Notes under the pieces: model-generated
Databases searched by the model: none
What the model was told of the DNA's origin: nothing
The model's input: the letters and a program-made list of their open reading frames with translations, nothing else
Part shown: piece after piece, positions 40,645-49,569 of the stretch
How positions within the stretch are numbered: position 1 is the stretch's first letter
Layout: each line of letters opens with the position of its first letter
Translations under genes and position numbers: made by a program
NCBI RefSeq assembly: GCF_003463065.1
Contig: NZ_QSCM01000005.1
Coordinates: 62,001 to 126,000 of the forward strand
From: Blautia sp. OF03-15BH
GTDB lineage: Bacteria > Bacillota > Clostridia > Lachnospirales > Lachnospiraceae
Direction of reading: 5' to 3'
Length of the DNA stretch: 64,000 nucleotides

Positions 40645-41535
40645 ATGAAACGTTCCATGACATTCTTTTTATCACTGATCTGTGCTACTGCCATGATGGC
40701 AGCTCCTGTGGCAATGGCAGCAGAGACCGAAACCGAGACAGCTGTTACCGAGATGGTATCCGAGGCTGAGACGGAGACCGGCAGCGAGACCGAAACCGAG
40801 GCAGAGGGCGTTCTGGAGGATGGCACCTACACCGCAGAGTTTGATACGGACAGCTCCATGTTCCATGTCAACGAGGCAAATGAAGGGAAAGGCGTTCTGA
40901 CTGTAAAGGACGGTGAGATGACCATTCACATATCTTTAAGCGGCAAAGGCTTCCTGAATCTTTTCATGGGAACCTCCGAGGATGCGAAAAAAGACGGCGC
41001 AGAGCTTCTGGAGCCGACTACCGATACCGTAACCTATAAAGACGGAACTTCTGAGGAGGTTTATGGCTTCGATATCCCGGTGCCGGCCATTGATGAAGAG
41101 TTTACCGTGGCAGCCATCGGCAAAAAAGGCAAATGGTACGACCACAAAGTCAGCGTCAAGAATCCGGTGAAAGAGGACGGCGCAGAGAAAAAGACCGTTG
41201 CTGATCTGAATCTGGAGGATGGCGATTACACGACAGAGGTAACTCTGGAGGGCGGAAGCGGCAGAGCAACCGTAGATTCTCCGGCAGCCATTACGATCAA
41301 AGACGGCAAGGCAACTGCAACCATCGTATGGAGCAGCCCGAACTATGATTATATGCTGGTAGACGGTGAGAAATACGAGCCGGTAAACACCGAGGGAAAT
41401 TCTACTTTTGAGATCCCGGTAGATGGCTTCGATTATCCGATGGAAGTCGTTGGAGATACCGTAGCTATGAGCGAGCCTCACGAGATCGAGTACACCCTGC
41501 AGTTTGATTCTTCTACTATGGAAAAGGCAGAATAA
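40645..41535 (+). CDS. Secreted two-domain protein of the corrinoid/metal operon
   Basis: 296 residues. Signal peptide (to about residue 25, AMAAETE), a Thr/Glu-rich linker like that of the chelatase, then two related beta-rich domains: one from LEDGTYTAEFDTDSS (about 55-165) and one from LEDGDYTTEVTLEGGSG (about 192-290), each with a KDGxxT/M strand. The second has YDYMLVDGEKYEPV, reminiscent of NEAT-type heme-binding surface domains, but I could not confirm this. It lies between chelatase and binding protein, so an extracellular tetrapyrrole- or metal-binding role is likely. Function otherwise unknown. Confidence 0.7.
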   Translation: MKRSMTFFLSLICATAMMAAPVAMAAETETETAVTEMVSEAETETGSETETEAEGVLEDGTYTAEFDTDSSMFHVNEANEGKGVLTVKDGEMTIHISLSGKGFLNLFMGTSEDAKKDGAELLEPTTDTVTYKDGTSEEVYGFDIPVPAIDEEFTVAAIGKKGKWYDHKVSVKNPVKEDGAEKKTVADLNLEDGDYTTEVTLEGGSGRATVDSPAAITIKDGKATATIVWSSPNYDYMLVDGEKYEPVNTEGNSTFEIPVDGFDYPMEVVGDTVAMSEPHEIEYTLQFDSSTMEKAE

Positions 41536-41537
41536 AA

Positions 41538-42722
41538 ATGAAAAAAAGAACAGGATGGCTTCTGAACGCAGTCCTGGGGTTTTCTGTGATCTTTTCTTCT
41601 TCGGCAGCGCTGGTTCCCATCCGGAGCTTCGCAGCCGAAGAAACCAGTGAGATGGCCGGAGCTGGCACTGCGAAGGAGGATCTGGCAGGACTCAAATATG
41701 ACCACAGTCTGGAGCTTCAGTATGCGGATCAGTTTGCCGTGGATTATTATGAGGGCGATTATGCCCTGATTACGATTGAAGGCGGCGACCAGTTTCTTCT
41801 GGTGCCGGAGGGAAAAGAAGCACCGGAAGGGCTGGACGAAGACATTACCGTGATCCATCAGCCATTGGAAAATATCTATCTGGTGGCGACTTCCACGATG
41901 GATTTTTTCCGGGCTTTGGATGGGATCGGAAGCATCAGCCTTTCCGGAACCAAGGCGGACGGCTGGTATATCGATGAAGCGAAAGAGGCGCTGGAGAGCG
42001 GAGCGGTTTCTTTTGCCGGAAAATACAACGCACCGGATTATGAGCTGATCCTGTCGAAAAAATGCGACCTGGCTCTGGAATCCACCATGATCTATCACAA
42101 TCCGGAGGTAAAGGAAAAACTGGAGGAATTTGGCATTCCGGTGCTGGTGGAACATTCCAGCTATGAAAACCATCCTCTGGGCCGGACGGAATGGGTAAAG
42201 CTGTACGGTGCACTTCTGGACAAAGAAGAAGAGGCGGAGGCCGTCTTTGAGGAGCAGGCAGAGAAGCTGAATTCCATCAAAGACAGTGAGAATACAGGAA
42301 AAACAGTGGCTTTCTTCTATATCAATTCCATGGGCTCTGCCAATGTACGTAAATCCAATGATTATGTGTCGAAAATGATCGAGCTGGCTGGCGGAAACTA
42401 CATTTTTAACGATCTGGGTACGGACGAAGAAGGGCTTTCTACCATGAATATGGGAATGGAAGATTTCTATGCGGGAGCCAGGGATGCAGACTATATCATT
42501 TATAACAGTACCATTGACGGAGAATTGAAATCACTGGACGAGCTTTTGAAAAAAAGCGAGCTTCTGAAGGATTTCAAGGCAGTCAAAGAAGGCAATGTCT
42601 GGTGTCTGACCAAGAGCATGTTTCAGGAAACCACTTGTCTTGGCGATGTAATCATGGATATCCACCGGATGCTGACGGAGGATGATCCGGACGGCCTTAC
42701 TTACCTGTATCGATTGGAGTAA
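41538..42722 (+). CDS. Iron/corrinoid-type ABC transporter substrate-binding protein
   Basis: 394 residues of the BtuF/FecB (TroA-like) fold: signal peptide to about residue 33 without a lipobox Cys, CDLALESTMIYHNPEVKEKL near 175, EHSSYENHPLGRTEWVKLYG near 197, and a long helix linking two lobes (SIKDSENTGKTVAFFYINSM). Presents corrinoid or metal chelate to the FecCD permease encoded next. It starts 2 bases after the preceding stop. Confidence 0.88.
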   Translation: MKKRTGWLLNAVLGFSVIFSSSAALVPIRSFAAEETSEMAGAGTAKEDLAGLKYDHSLELQYADQFAVDYYEGDYALITIEGGDQFLLVPEGKEAPEGLDEDITVIHQPLENIYLVATSTMDFFRALDGIGSISLSGTKADGWYIDEAKEALESGAVSFAGKYNAPDYELILSKKCDLALESTMIYHNPEVKEKLEEFGIPVLVEHSSYENHPLGRTEWVKLYGALLDKEEEAEAVFEEQAEKLNSIKDSENTGKTVAFFYINSMGSANVRKSNDYVSKMIELAGGNYIFNDLGTDEEGLSTMNMGMEDFYAGARDADYIIYNSTIDGELKSLDELLKKSELLKDFKAVKEGNVWCLTKSMFQETTCLGDVIMDIHRMLTEDDPDGLTYLYRLE

Positions 42723-42723
42723 T

Positions 42724-43737
42724 ATGAAAAAAAGAGGAAAGATCCGTTATATTTTTTCATTTGTGAGTTTAGCGGTGCTGCTGGCAGTTCTGATCTTCTG
42801 GAACATCAATGCCGGCAGTGTCTCTGTGAGCATCGGGGATGTGTTCCGGATCCTGTTTCGAAGGGAAGGGGATGAAACGGCCAGAAATATCATCTGGTCC
42901 ATCCGGCTTCCGAGGATCCTGGCGGCATTGATCCTGGGTGGAGCACTGTCTGTATCCGGCTTTCTGCTCCAGACCTTTTTCAACAATCCCATAGCGGGTC
43001 CCTTTGTTCTGGGGATTTCTTCCGGAGCAAAGCTTACGGTAGCTTTGACTATGATTTTTCTTCTTGGAAAAGGACTTACGGCCGGTTCTGCGGTCATGAT
43101 CCTGGCCGCCTTTGTTGGCTCTCTGATCTCCATGGGTTTCGTGCTTCTGGTCTCCAGAAAAGTGCGAAACATGTCCATGCTGGTAATCTGCGGCGTCATG
43201 ATCGGTTATATCTGCTCTGCGGTAACGGATTTTGTAGTGACGTTTGCGGATGATTCAAATATAGTCAATCTTCATAACTGGTCACAAGGAAGTTTTTCCG
43301 GTATGAACTGGAACAACGTATTTCTCATGGCTGTGGTTGTCTTCATAGCTCTGGTGCTGGCTTTTTTCTTATCCAAACCGATGAATGCCTATCAGCTGGG
43401 CGAGGCTTATGCAAGAAACATGGGTGTAAACATCAGCCGTTTCCGGGTGGAGCTGATCCTGCTTTCCAGTGTGCTTTCCGCCTGTGTGACGGCCTTTGCC
43501 GGACCCATTTCTTTTGTGGGTATTGCAGTGCCACAGCTGATGAAGAATCTTCTGAAAACGGCAAAACCGATCTTGGTGATCCCGGCATGTTTCCTGGGCG
43601 GAGCTGTGTTTTGCCTGTTCTGTGATCTCATTGCCCGGACGGTTTTTTCACCGACGGAGCTCAGCATCAGCTCGGTGACTGCCGTATTCGGAGCACCGGT
43701 GGTGCTGTATGTCATGATCAACCGGAAGCGGGGCTGA
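42724..43737 (+). CDS. FecCD/BtuC-type ABC transporter permease
   Basis: 337 residues, about ten membrane helices, with the family segments WSIRLPRILAALILGGALS near residue 59, NPIAGPFVLGISSGA near 95 and PISFVGIAVPQLMK near 260. ATG 42724 overlaps the end of the previous gene's stop; the frame is open earlier but inside that gene. Membrane channel for corrinoid/siderophore-type solutes. Confidence 0.92.
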   Translation: MKKRGKIRYIFSFVSLAVLLAVLIFWNINAGSVSVSIGDVFRILFRREGDETARNIIWSIRLPRILAALILGGALSVSGFLLQTFFNNPIAGPFVLGISSGAKLTVALTMIFLLGKGLTAGSAVMILAAFVGSLISMGFVLLVSRKVRNMSMLVICGVMIGYICSAVTDFVVTFADDSNIVNLHNWSQGSFSGMNWNNVFLMAVVVFIALVLAFFLSKPMNAYQLGEAYARNMGVNISRFRVELILLSSVLSACVTAFAGPISFVGIAVPQLMKNLLKTAKPILVIPACFLGGAVFCLFCDLIARTVFSPTELSISSVTAVFGAPVVLYVMINRKRG

Positions 43738-43766
43738 CCGGGAATGCACAGAGAAGGGAGCAGCTC

Positions 43767-44864
43767 ATGAACAGGAGTTTTGTTTACACAGAAAATATGA
43801 CTGTGGGTTATGACGGAAAGGCTCTGATACGGGATATCCGGCTTTCTCTGGAAAAAGGGCAGATCCTGACGCTGATCGGCCCAAACGGAGCAGGCAAATC
43901 CACGATTCTGAAGAGTATTATCCGGCAGCTGAAGCTAGTGGATGGAGCCGTTTTTCTGGATCAGAAATCCATGGAGAAAATGTCGGATAAAGAGATCTCA
44001 CGGAAGCTTGCGGTGGTTATGACAGGCCGGATGCAGCCGGAGCTGATGACCTGTGAGGACATTGTAGGAACCGGCCGTTATCCTTACACGGGAGTTTTAG
44101 GTATCCTTTCTGCAGAGGATCATGAGAAAGTGCGATCAGCTATGGAACTGGTCCATGCATGGGATCTGAAAGACCGGGATTTTTCAGCAGTCAGTGATGG
44201 CCAGCGGCAGAGGATTCTTCTGGCCAGAGCCATCTGTCAGGAACCGGAGGTCATTGTGCTGGATGAGCCGACCTCTTTCCTGGATATCCGTCACAAGCTG
44301 GAACTGCTTTCAATCCTGAAAGAAATGGTAAGAAAGCAGCATGTGGCCGTGCTGATGTCCCTGCATGAGCTGGATCTGGCCCAGAAGGTATCGGATCTGG
44401 TGATCTGCGTCCATGGGGACCGGATTGAGCGCTGCGGTGTTCCGGAGGAGATCTTTACCGACGAGTATATCCGTCAGCTTTACGGTGTGACAGCAGGAAG
44501 TTATAATGCGTCTTTTGGCTGTCTGGAGATGGAGCCTGCCAGAGGAAAGCCGGAGGTTTTTGTGATCGCCGGAGGCGGCAGCGGAATCCCGGTGTTCCGG
44601 CAGCTGCAGCGGCAGGGAATCCCTTTTGCAACGGGGGTTCTCCAGGAAAATGATGTGGATTATCAGGTAGCGAAGGCTTTGGCAGCGAAGGTCGTGACGG
44701 AAAGACCCTTTGAGGAGATCTCAGAGGAACATTATCAGGAGGCCGTAGAACTGATGCGAAGCTGTAAAAAAGTGATCCTGGCGGTTTCCGGTTTTGGAAG
44801 CATGAACCGACGGAACGAGGAACTGAAAAAAGAAGCGGAAAAACTGGGGATTCTGGAAGCATAA
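43767..44864 (+). CDS. ABC transporter ATP-binding protein with an extra C-terminal domain
   Basis: 365 residues. ABC domain: Walker A GPNGAGKST, a signature reading VSDGQRQRILLARA in place of LSGGQ, Walker B VIVLDEPTSFLD and switch His in LMSLHEL. FecE/BtuD proteins end near residue 255; here about 105 more residues (from PEVFVIAGGGSGIPVFRQL to AEKLGILEA) form a Rossmann-like extension with a Gly-rich loop. The extension may sense or bind a ligand and gate transport; not known. Ends the riboswitch operon. Confidence 0.9.
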   Translation: MNRSFVYTENMTVGYDGKALIRDIRLSLEKGQILTLIGPNGAGKSTILKSIIRQLKLVDGAVFLDQKSMEKMSDKEISRKLAVVMTGRMQPELMTCEDIVGTGRYPYTGVLGILSAEDHEKVRSAMELVHAWDLKDRDFSAVSDGQRQRILLARAICQEPEVIVLDEPTSFLDIRHKLELLSILKEMVRKQHVAVLMSLHELDLAQKVSDLVICVHGDRIERCGVPEEIFTDEYIRQLYGVTAGSYNASFGCLEMEPARGKPEVFVIAGGGSGIPVFRQLQRQGIPFATGVLQENDVDYQVAKALAAKVVTERPFEEISEEHYQEAVELMRSCKKVILAVSGFGSMNRRNEELKKEAEKLGILEA

Positions 44865-44873
44865 ATGGAATTT

Positions 44874-44912
44874 CGGGCGGCGGAAGCGACAACTTCTGCC
44901 GTCCGTTTTTTT
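44874..44912 (+). terminator. Intrinsic terminator of the cobalamin operon
   Basis: CGGGCGGCGGAAG (44874-44886), loop CGACAA, CTTCTGCCGTCCG (44893-44905), then seven T. Confidence 0.9.
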
Positions 44913-44938
44913 GTATAAAAAAAGTGATGGATGCTTTA

Positions 44939-44968
44939 TAGACAAGGGCACCGGCAGAATGGTATGAT
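44939..44968 (+). promoter_or_regulatory. Promoter of the GH123-like gene
   Basis: TAGACA (44939-44944), 18 bases, TATGAT (44963-44968). Confidence 0.5.
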
Positions 44969-45014
44969 GCGTATATCAAGTACGGCAGTCATTATGCGGA
45001 AATGGAGGATGAAA

Positions 45015-46703
45015 ATGAATTTTAAAGCGGTAAACGTATCACCCATGGAAAAAGTATTTTCGACAGCAGCGCCCTCCGAAGAGGGAGCCAGAGAAAAACT
45101 CAGTGGTTTAAAAGGAGAGATCGTTTCTTTTCAGATTGCTTATTATGCGGAATCTCAGGGCTTTGCCAGGGCAGAGGCAGAAGTAATCTCACCCATCCGG
45201 GAACAGGTACAGCTTCGGAAAGTGGCTCTGGTTCCCTGCGAATATCCCTGTGGCCCTGTTGTAGATGAGGATTATATCACGACTGCACCTGGACTTTATC
45301 CGGATCGTCTGGAGAAACTGGAAAAAGTTTCTGACGAAGAAAAAGATATTTATAAAGAGATTCCCCTGATCCATGCACAGTGGAGAAGTCTCTGGGTAGA
45401 TGTGGAACTATCAGAGGATATGGAAGCAGGGACGTATCCTCTGACGATCCGCCTTACTTATAAAGGTGAGGTTCTGACAGAGAAAACCGTGGAAGTGGAA
45501 GTCATCGGAGCAGTCCTTCCGGCCATGAAGGTTCCTCATACGGAATGGTTCCACAGTGACTGTCTGGCAGATTATTATGGTGTAGAGGTTTTTTCCGAGG
45601 AATACTGGCGCATCGTGGAAAATTTTGTGCGGACAGCTGGCAGACACCGTTATAATATGCTTCTGACACCGATCTTTACACCGCCTCTGGATACAGCAGT
45701 AGGCGGAGAGCGTCGGACGGTTCAGCTGGTAGATGTGCGCGTTCAGGCGGATGGAAGCTATGCATTTGGCTTTGAAAAGCTGGAACGCTGGGTGGAAATG
45801 GCAAAACGCTGCGGGATCCGTTTCTTTGAAATGTCTCATCTTTTTACCCAGTGGGGAGCCACTGCAGCGCCAAAGATCATGGCGGAAAAAGACGGGATCT
45901 GCCAGCAGATCTTTGGCTGGGATACGGATGCGGCAGGAGAAGCATACCGGGCGTTCCTTCATGCTTTCCTGGAGGCTTTGAAGCCGGAACTGAAAAAGCT
46001 TGGTATTGAAAATGAGACCTATTTTCACGTTTCCGATGAGCCCTCCATGGAGCAGATCGATTCCTACCGGGCGGCAAAAGAGGCGGTAGCAGAGGATCTG
46101 AAGGGCTATGGTATGTTTGATGCGCTGTCAGATTATGGTTTTTATGAGCAGGGGCTGGTCCAGCAGCCGGTCTGCGGTCTGAACCATATCGCTCCCTTCC
46201 TGAAGGCGAGAGAAGAGGGGAAGGGACTGGAGAAGCTCTGGGGTTACTACTGTGTGGGACAGCCGGAGAAGGTGACCAACCGCTTTATCGTGCAGCCGGG
46301 TTACCGGACCAGGGTCCTTGGAGCGCAGATGTATAAGTATGAGCTGGCCGGCTTCCTTCAGTGGGGCTATAATTTCTACAATTCTGCCTTTTCTCTGCAC
46401 CCCATCGATCCCTATCGCTGTACGGACGCAGACGGAGCCTTCCCGTCGGGCGATCCCTTCATCGTCTACCCGGGACCGGGAGGAATGCCGGAGGAAAGCC
46501 AGCGTCTCATGCTCATGGATGAAGCCATGTCCGACCTCTGTGCCATGAATCTTCTGGAAGACCTCTGCGGCAGGGAGACAGTCCTTGCCTGCCTGGAGCC
46601 TGACGGCAAAGAAATCCTCACCATCGAGGAATACCCCAGAAACAGAGAATACCTCACCGCAGTCCGTGAAAGAGTAAATAGAAAGATCGCGGAAAATCTG
46701 TAA
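45015..46703 (+). CDS. DUF4091 / GH123-like glycoside hydrolase
   Basis: 562 residues without a signal peptide, so probably cytoplasmic. An N-terminal beta-sandwich (LKGEIVSFQIAYYAESQG) precedes a (beta/alpha)8-type barrel with HRYNMLLTPIFTPP near 215 and the candidate catalytic pair Asp341-Glu342 in HVSDEPSMEQ. GH123 enzymes use a substrate-assisted mechanism on N-acetylhexosamines, with an adjacent Asp-Glu pair. ATG 45015, 6 bases after GGAGG, is preferred over longer frames. Monocistronic between two terminators. Confidence 0.82.
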   Translation: MNFKAVNVSPMEKVFSTAAPSEEGAREKLSGLKGEIVSFQIAYYAESQGFARAEAEVISPIREQVQLRKVALVPCEYPCGPVVDEDYITTAPGLYPDRLEKLEKVSDEEKDIYKEIPLIHAQWRSLWVDVELSEDMEAGTYPLTIRLTYKGEVLTEKTVEVEVIGAVLPAMKVPHTEWFHSDCLADYYGVEVFSEEYWRIVENFVRTAGRHRYNMLLTPIFTPPLDTAVGGERRTVQLVDVRVQADGSYAFGFEKLERWVEMAKRCGIRFFEMSHLFTQWGATAAPKIMAEKDGICQQIFGWDTDAAGEAYRAFLHAFLEALKPELKKLGIENETYFHVSDEPSMEQIDSYRAAKEAVAEDLKGYGMFDALSDYGFYEQGLVQQPVCGLNHIAPFLKAREEGKGLEKLWGYYCVGQPEKVTNRFIVQPGYRTRVLGAQMYKYELAGFLQWGYNFYNSAFSLHPIDPYRCTDADGAFPSGDPFIVYPGPGGMPEESQRLMLMDEAMSDLCAMNLLEDLCGRETVLACLEPDGKEILTIEEYPRNREYLTAVRERVNRKIAENL

Positions 46704-46710
46704 AGTGAAG

Positions 46711-46755
46711 CAGCCGGAATATCGGGATTTTATTCCCCGGTATTCCGGCTGTTTT
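46711..46755 (+). terminator. Bidirectional terminator between the GH123-like gene and atpC
   Basis: CAGCCGGAATA (46711-46721) pairs with TATTCCGGCTG (46741-46751), followed by TTTT on the plus strand. It serves both convergent operons. Confidence 0.8.
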
Positions 46756-46760
46756 CCTGT

Positions 46761-47162
46761 TTACTCCTTTACGCCGAGGCGCACCAGCGCACGCTTGAGT
46801 TTCGCCTCGGCGATCTTGTATTCTTTATCGGTGAGTCCTCCTTTGGCCAGCATTTCTTCTGCGTGTTTTTTCGCTTTTTCCGCACGCGGCTGGTCAATGT
46901 CCTCTTTCCATTCCCAGGTGGTGGCCAGAAGACGGCAGGTGCCGTTCATGACAGAAAGCATGCCGCCGATGCAGGCTGCAGCCCTGCGGGTCCCATCCTC
47001 CATAACAACGGTGGATTCGCCCATTCCGAGGGCTGTACAAAAGTTGCAGTGGTCTGCCAGGATGGCCAGGTCTCCGGTGATGGTGCGGCAGATGACTTTT
47101 TCCACGTTTCCTTCAAAAAGAAGGCCGTCGGGAGTTCCGATATGCAATGGAAATGTCTTCAT
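46761..47162 (-). CDS. atpC: F-type ATP synthase epsilon subunit
   Basis: 133 residues: N-terminal beta-barrel (MKTFPLHIGTPDGLLFEG; TGDLAILADHCNF) and a C-terminal helical hairpin (RAEKAKKHAEEML). Part of the central stalk of F1; regulates ATP hydrolysis. Last gene of the operon, 14 bases after atpD. Confidence 0.95.
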   Translation of the reverse strand: MKTFPLHIGTPDGLLFEGNVEKVICRTITGDLAILADHCNFCTALGMGESTVVMEDGTRRAAACIGGMLSVMNGTCRLLATTWEWKEDIDQPRAEKAKKHAEEMLAKGGLTDKEYKIAEAKLKRALVRLGVKE

Positions 47163-47176
47163 GAGCGACGCCTCCT

Positions 47177-48571
47177 TTACAGATTCTTGGCTTTTTCGAA
47201 GACATCATCAATGGTGCCTGCGAAGAGGAAGCAGCTCTCGGGAAGCTCGTCACATTCGCCGTTTAAGATCATCTGGAAGCCGCGGAGCGTTTCCTTTAAG
47301 GGAACGTACTGACCGGCCATACCGGTGAACTGCTCTGCTACAGAGAAGCTCTGGGAGAGGAAACGCTGTACCTTTCTGGCACGGCTTACGGTGAGCTTGT
47401 CTTCTTCGGAGAGCTCGTCCATACCCATGATGGCGATGATATCCTGAAGCTCTTTGTAACGCTGGAGCACTCTCTGAACGGCACGGGCCGTCTCGTAATG
47501 CTCGGTTCCCACGATATCCGGGGAAAGGATACGGCTGGTGGAATCCAGAGGATCCACGGCCGGGTAAATGCCCTGGCTGGAAATCTCACGGGAAAGAACC
47601 GTGGTGGCATCCAGATGGGTGAAGGTGGTGGCCGGAGCCGGGTCTGTCAGGTCATCTGCGGGCACGTAGACAGCCTGTACGGAGGTGATGGAACCTTTTC
47701 TGGTAGAAGTGATACGCTCCTGAAGCGCACCCATCTCCGTTGCCAGAGTAGGCTGATAACCAACGGCAGAAGGCATACGGCCCAGAAGAGCGGATACCTC
47801 GGAACCTGCCTGGGTGAAACGGAAAATGTTGTCAATGAAAAGAAGCACATCCTGATTTTTTACATCACGGAAGTATTCTGCCATGGTAAGTCCGGAAAGA
47901 CCGACACGCATACGGGCTCCGGGGGGCTCATTCATCTGGCCGTAAACCAAGGCAGTCTTATCAATAACGCCGCTTTCTTTCATCTCATTATAAAGGTCAT
48001 TTCCCTCACGGGTACGCTCGCCAACGCCGGTAAAGACGGACAGTCCGCCATGAGCGGTGGCTACGTTGTGGATCAGCTCCATGATGAGGACGGTTTTTCC
48101 TACGCCGGCGCCTCCGAAAAGACCGATCTTACCGCCCTTTGCGTAGGGGCAGATCAGGTCTACGACCTTGATTCCGGTTTCCAGGATCTCTGTTGCCGGC
48201 ATCTGCTCTTCGTAGGCCGGAGCCGGACGGTGGATCGCCCAGTGTTCTTTGGCTTCCGGAGCCGGCAGATTGTCTACCGGATCGCCCAGAAGGTTGAAAA
48301 CACGTCCCAGACATTCCTCACCTACCGGTACCTTGATGGGACCGCCGGTATCCAGGGCCTTGGCTCCGCGGACCAGTCCGTCGGTGGAATTCATGGCAAT
48401 GCAGCGGACCGTGTTGTCACCGGTCTGCTGGGCAACCTCTGCTACCAGCCGGGAGCCGTTGTTGTCAATTTCAATGGCGTTGAGAAGGGCGGGCAGTTCA
48501 TCATGGGCGAACCGGATATCAAGAACCGGGCCGATGACCTGCACAACCTCGCCAATATGTTTTTCAGTCAT
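47177..48571 (-). CDS. atpD: F-type ATP synthase beta subunit
   Basis: 464 residues. Walker A GGAGVGKT (153-160), the catalytic GERTREGNDLY and DELSEED motif of the C-terminal domain. Catalytic subunit of F1. Ribosome site AAGGAGA before ATG 48571. Confidence 0.97.
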   Translation of the reverse strand: MTEKHIGEVVQVIGPVLDIRFAHDELPALLNAIEIDNNGSRLVAEVAQQTGDNTVRCIAMNSTDGLVRGAKALDTGGPIKVPVGEECLGRVFNLLGDPVDNLPAPEAKEHWAIHRPAPAYEEQMPATEILETGIKVVDLICPYAKGGKIGLFGGAGVGKTVLIMELIHNVATAHGGLSVFTGVGERTREGNDLYNEMKESGVIDKTALVYGQMNEPPGARMRVGLSGLTMAEYFRDVKNQDVLLFIDNIFRFTQAGSEVSALLGRMPSAVGYQPTLATEMGALQERITSTRKGSITSVQAVYVPADDLTDPAPATTFTHLDATTVLSREISSQGIYPAVDPLDSTSRILSPDIVGTEHYETARAVQRVLQRYKELQDIIAIMGMDELSEEDKLTVSRARKVQRFLSQSFSVAEQFTGMAGQYVPLKETLRGFQMILNGECDELPESCFLFAGTIDDVFEKAKNL

Positions 48572-48586
48572 TATTTAATCTCCTTT

Positions 48587-49450
48587 TCAGAGTCCTTCCG
48601 CACCGCCGACGATCTCCGTGATCTCCTGGGTGATGCTGGCCTGTCGGGCTCTGTTATAATAAAGATTCAGTTTATCGATCATATCCTCCGCATTGCTGGT
48701 AGCGGCTTCCATGGCGGTACGGCGGGCAGCCAGCTCACTGGCAACGCTTTCGCAGACACCGCCGTAAATGAGGCCTGCCAGATACTCCGGAACGATGGCG
48801 TCAAAGACCTCCACCTCGTTTGGTTCATACCAGATCAGATTCCGGATCTTCTTCTCATCCGGAGACTTCCTGTCATCGGTAAGATCCGAGAGAGGAAGCA
48901 TGGAAAAGATCTCCGGCACCTGGGAAAGCATGGAAACAAAGCTGGTAAAGCAGAGCTCAATGTGGCCGAATTCCCCGTTTTTGAAGGCAGAGCAGAGGAT
49001 TCTTGACATCTCAAAGCTGTCGGCAACAGAGATCTCTGCAATTTCTGCAAACTCTTCTGTGAGAATGGGAAGTTTTTTCCTGTGCGCGTATTCCACTGCT
49101 TTTTTTCCAATGGGAAGGACAACAAAATCCTTTCCGGCACTGGCTTCCTCCAGGCATTTGAAAAGGTTGACATTATAACCGCCAGCCAGACCGCGGTCTC
49201 CGGCGATTACAATGTAACAATACTTTTCACTGGAAGATTTTCGGGCATAAATGGAGGAAAAATCCAGATTTCCTTCCGTAATGTCCACCAGAGTCTGATG
49301 GAGCTCTCGGAAATAGGGACGGCAGATATCTGCGCGGTCCTTGGCTTTCCGAAGCTTGGAGGAGGCGACAAGTTCCATGGCCTTGGTGATCTGCATGGTG
49401 CTCTCCACACTCTTGATCCGGAGTTTTACGGATTTCATATTTGCAGCCAT
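48587..49450 (-). CDS. atpG: F-type ATP synthase gamma subunit
   Basis: 287 residues with the coiled-coil ends MKSVKLRIKSVESTMQITKA and AAMEAATSNAEDMIDKLNL and the conserved DRGLAGGYN. Central rotor shaft. Separated from atpA by 119 bases that contain a hairpin. Confidence 0.96.
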   Translation of the reverse strand: MAANMKSVKLRIKSVESTMQITKAMELVASSKLRKAKDRADICRPYFRELHQTLVDITEGNLDFSSIYARKSSSEKYCYIVIAGDRGLAGGYNVNLFKCLEEASAGKDFVVLPIGKKAVEYAHRKKLPILTEEFAEIAEISVADSFEMSRILCSAFKNGEFGHIELCFTSFVSMLSQVPEIFSMLPLSDLTDDRKSPDEKKIRNLIWYEPNEVEVFDAIVPEYLAGLIYGGVCESVASELAARRTAMEAATSNAEDMIDKLNLYYNRARQASITQEITEIVGGAEGL

Positions 49451-49512
49451 AAAGATTCCTCCTGTATAAATAGTACGTTTCAGCGTAGAATTTCGAATGT
49501 TTGGCGGGGTTT

Positions 49513-49559
49513 AAACACAAAAGCCTTGCTGTGCAGGCACAAGACGGCTTTCTGTGTTT
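49513..49559 (-). repeat. Hairpin of the atp intergenic family, atpG-atpA junction
   Basis: AAACACA...TGTGTTT outer arms and AAAGCC...GGCTTT with a GTGC/GCAC inner stem. The core is shared with the hairpin at 52371-52409. Probably an mRNA processing or stability element. Confidence 0.65.
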
Positions 49560-49569
49560 TTGACCCTGA

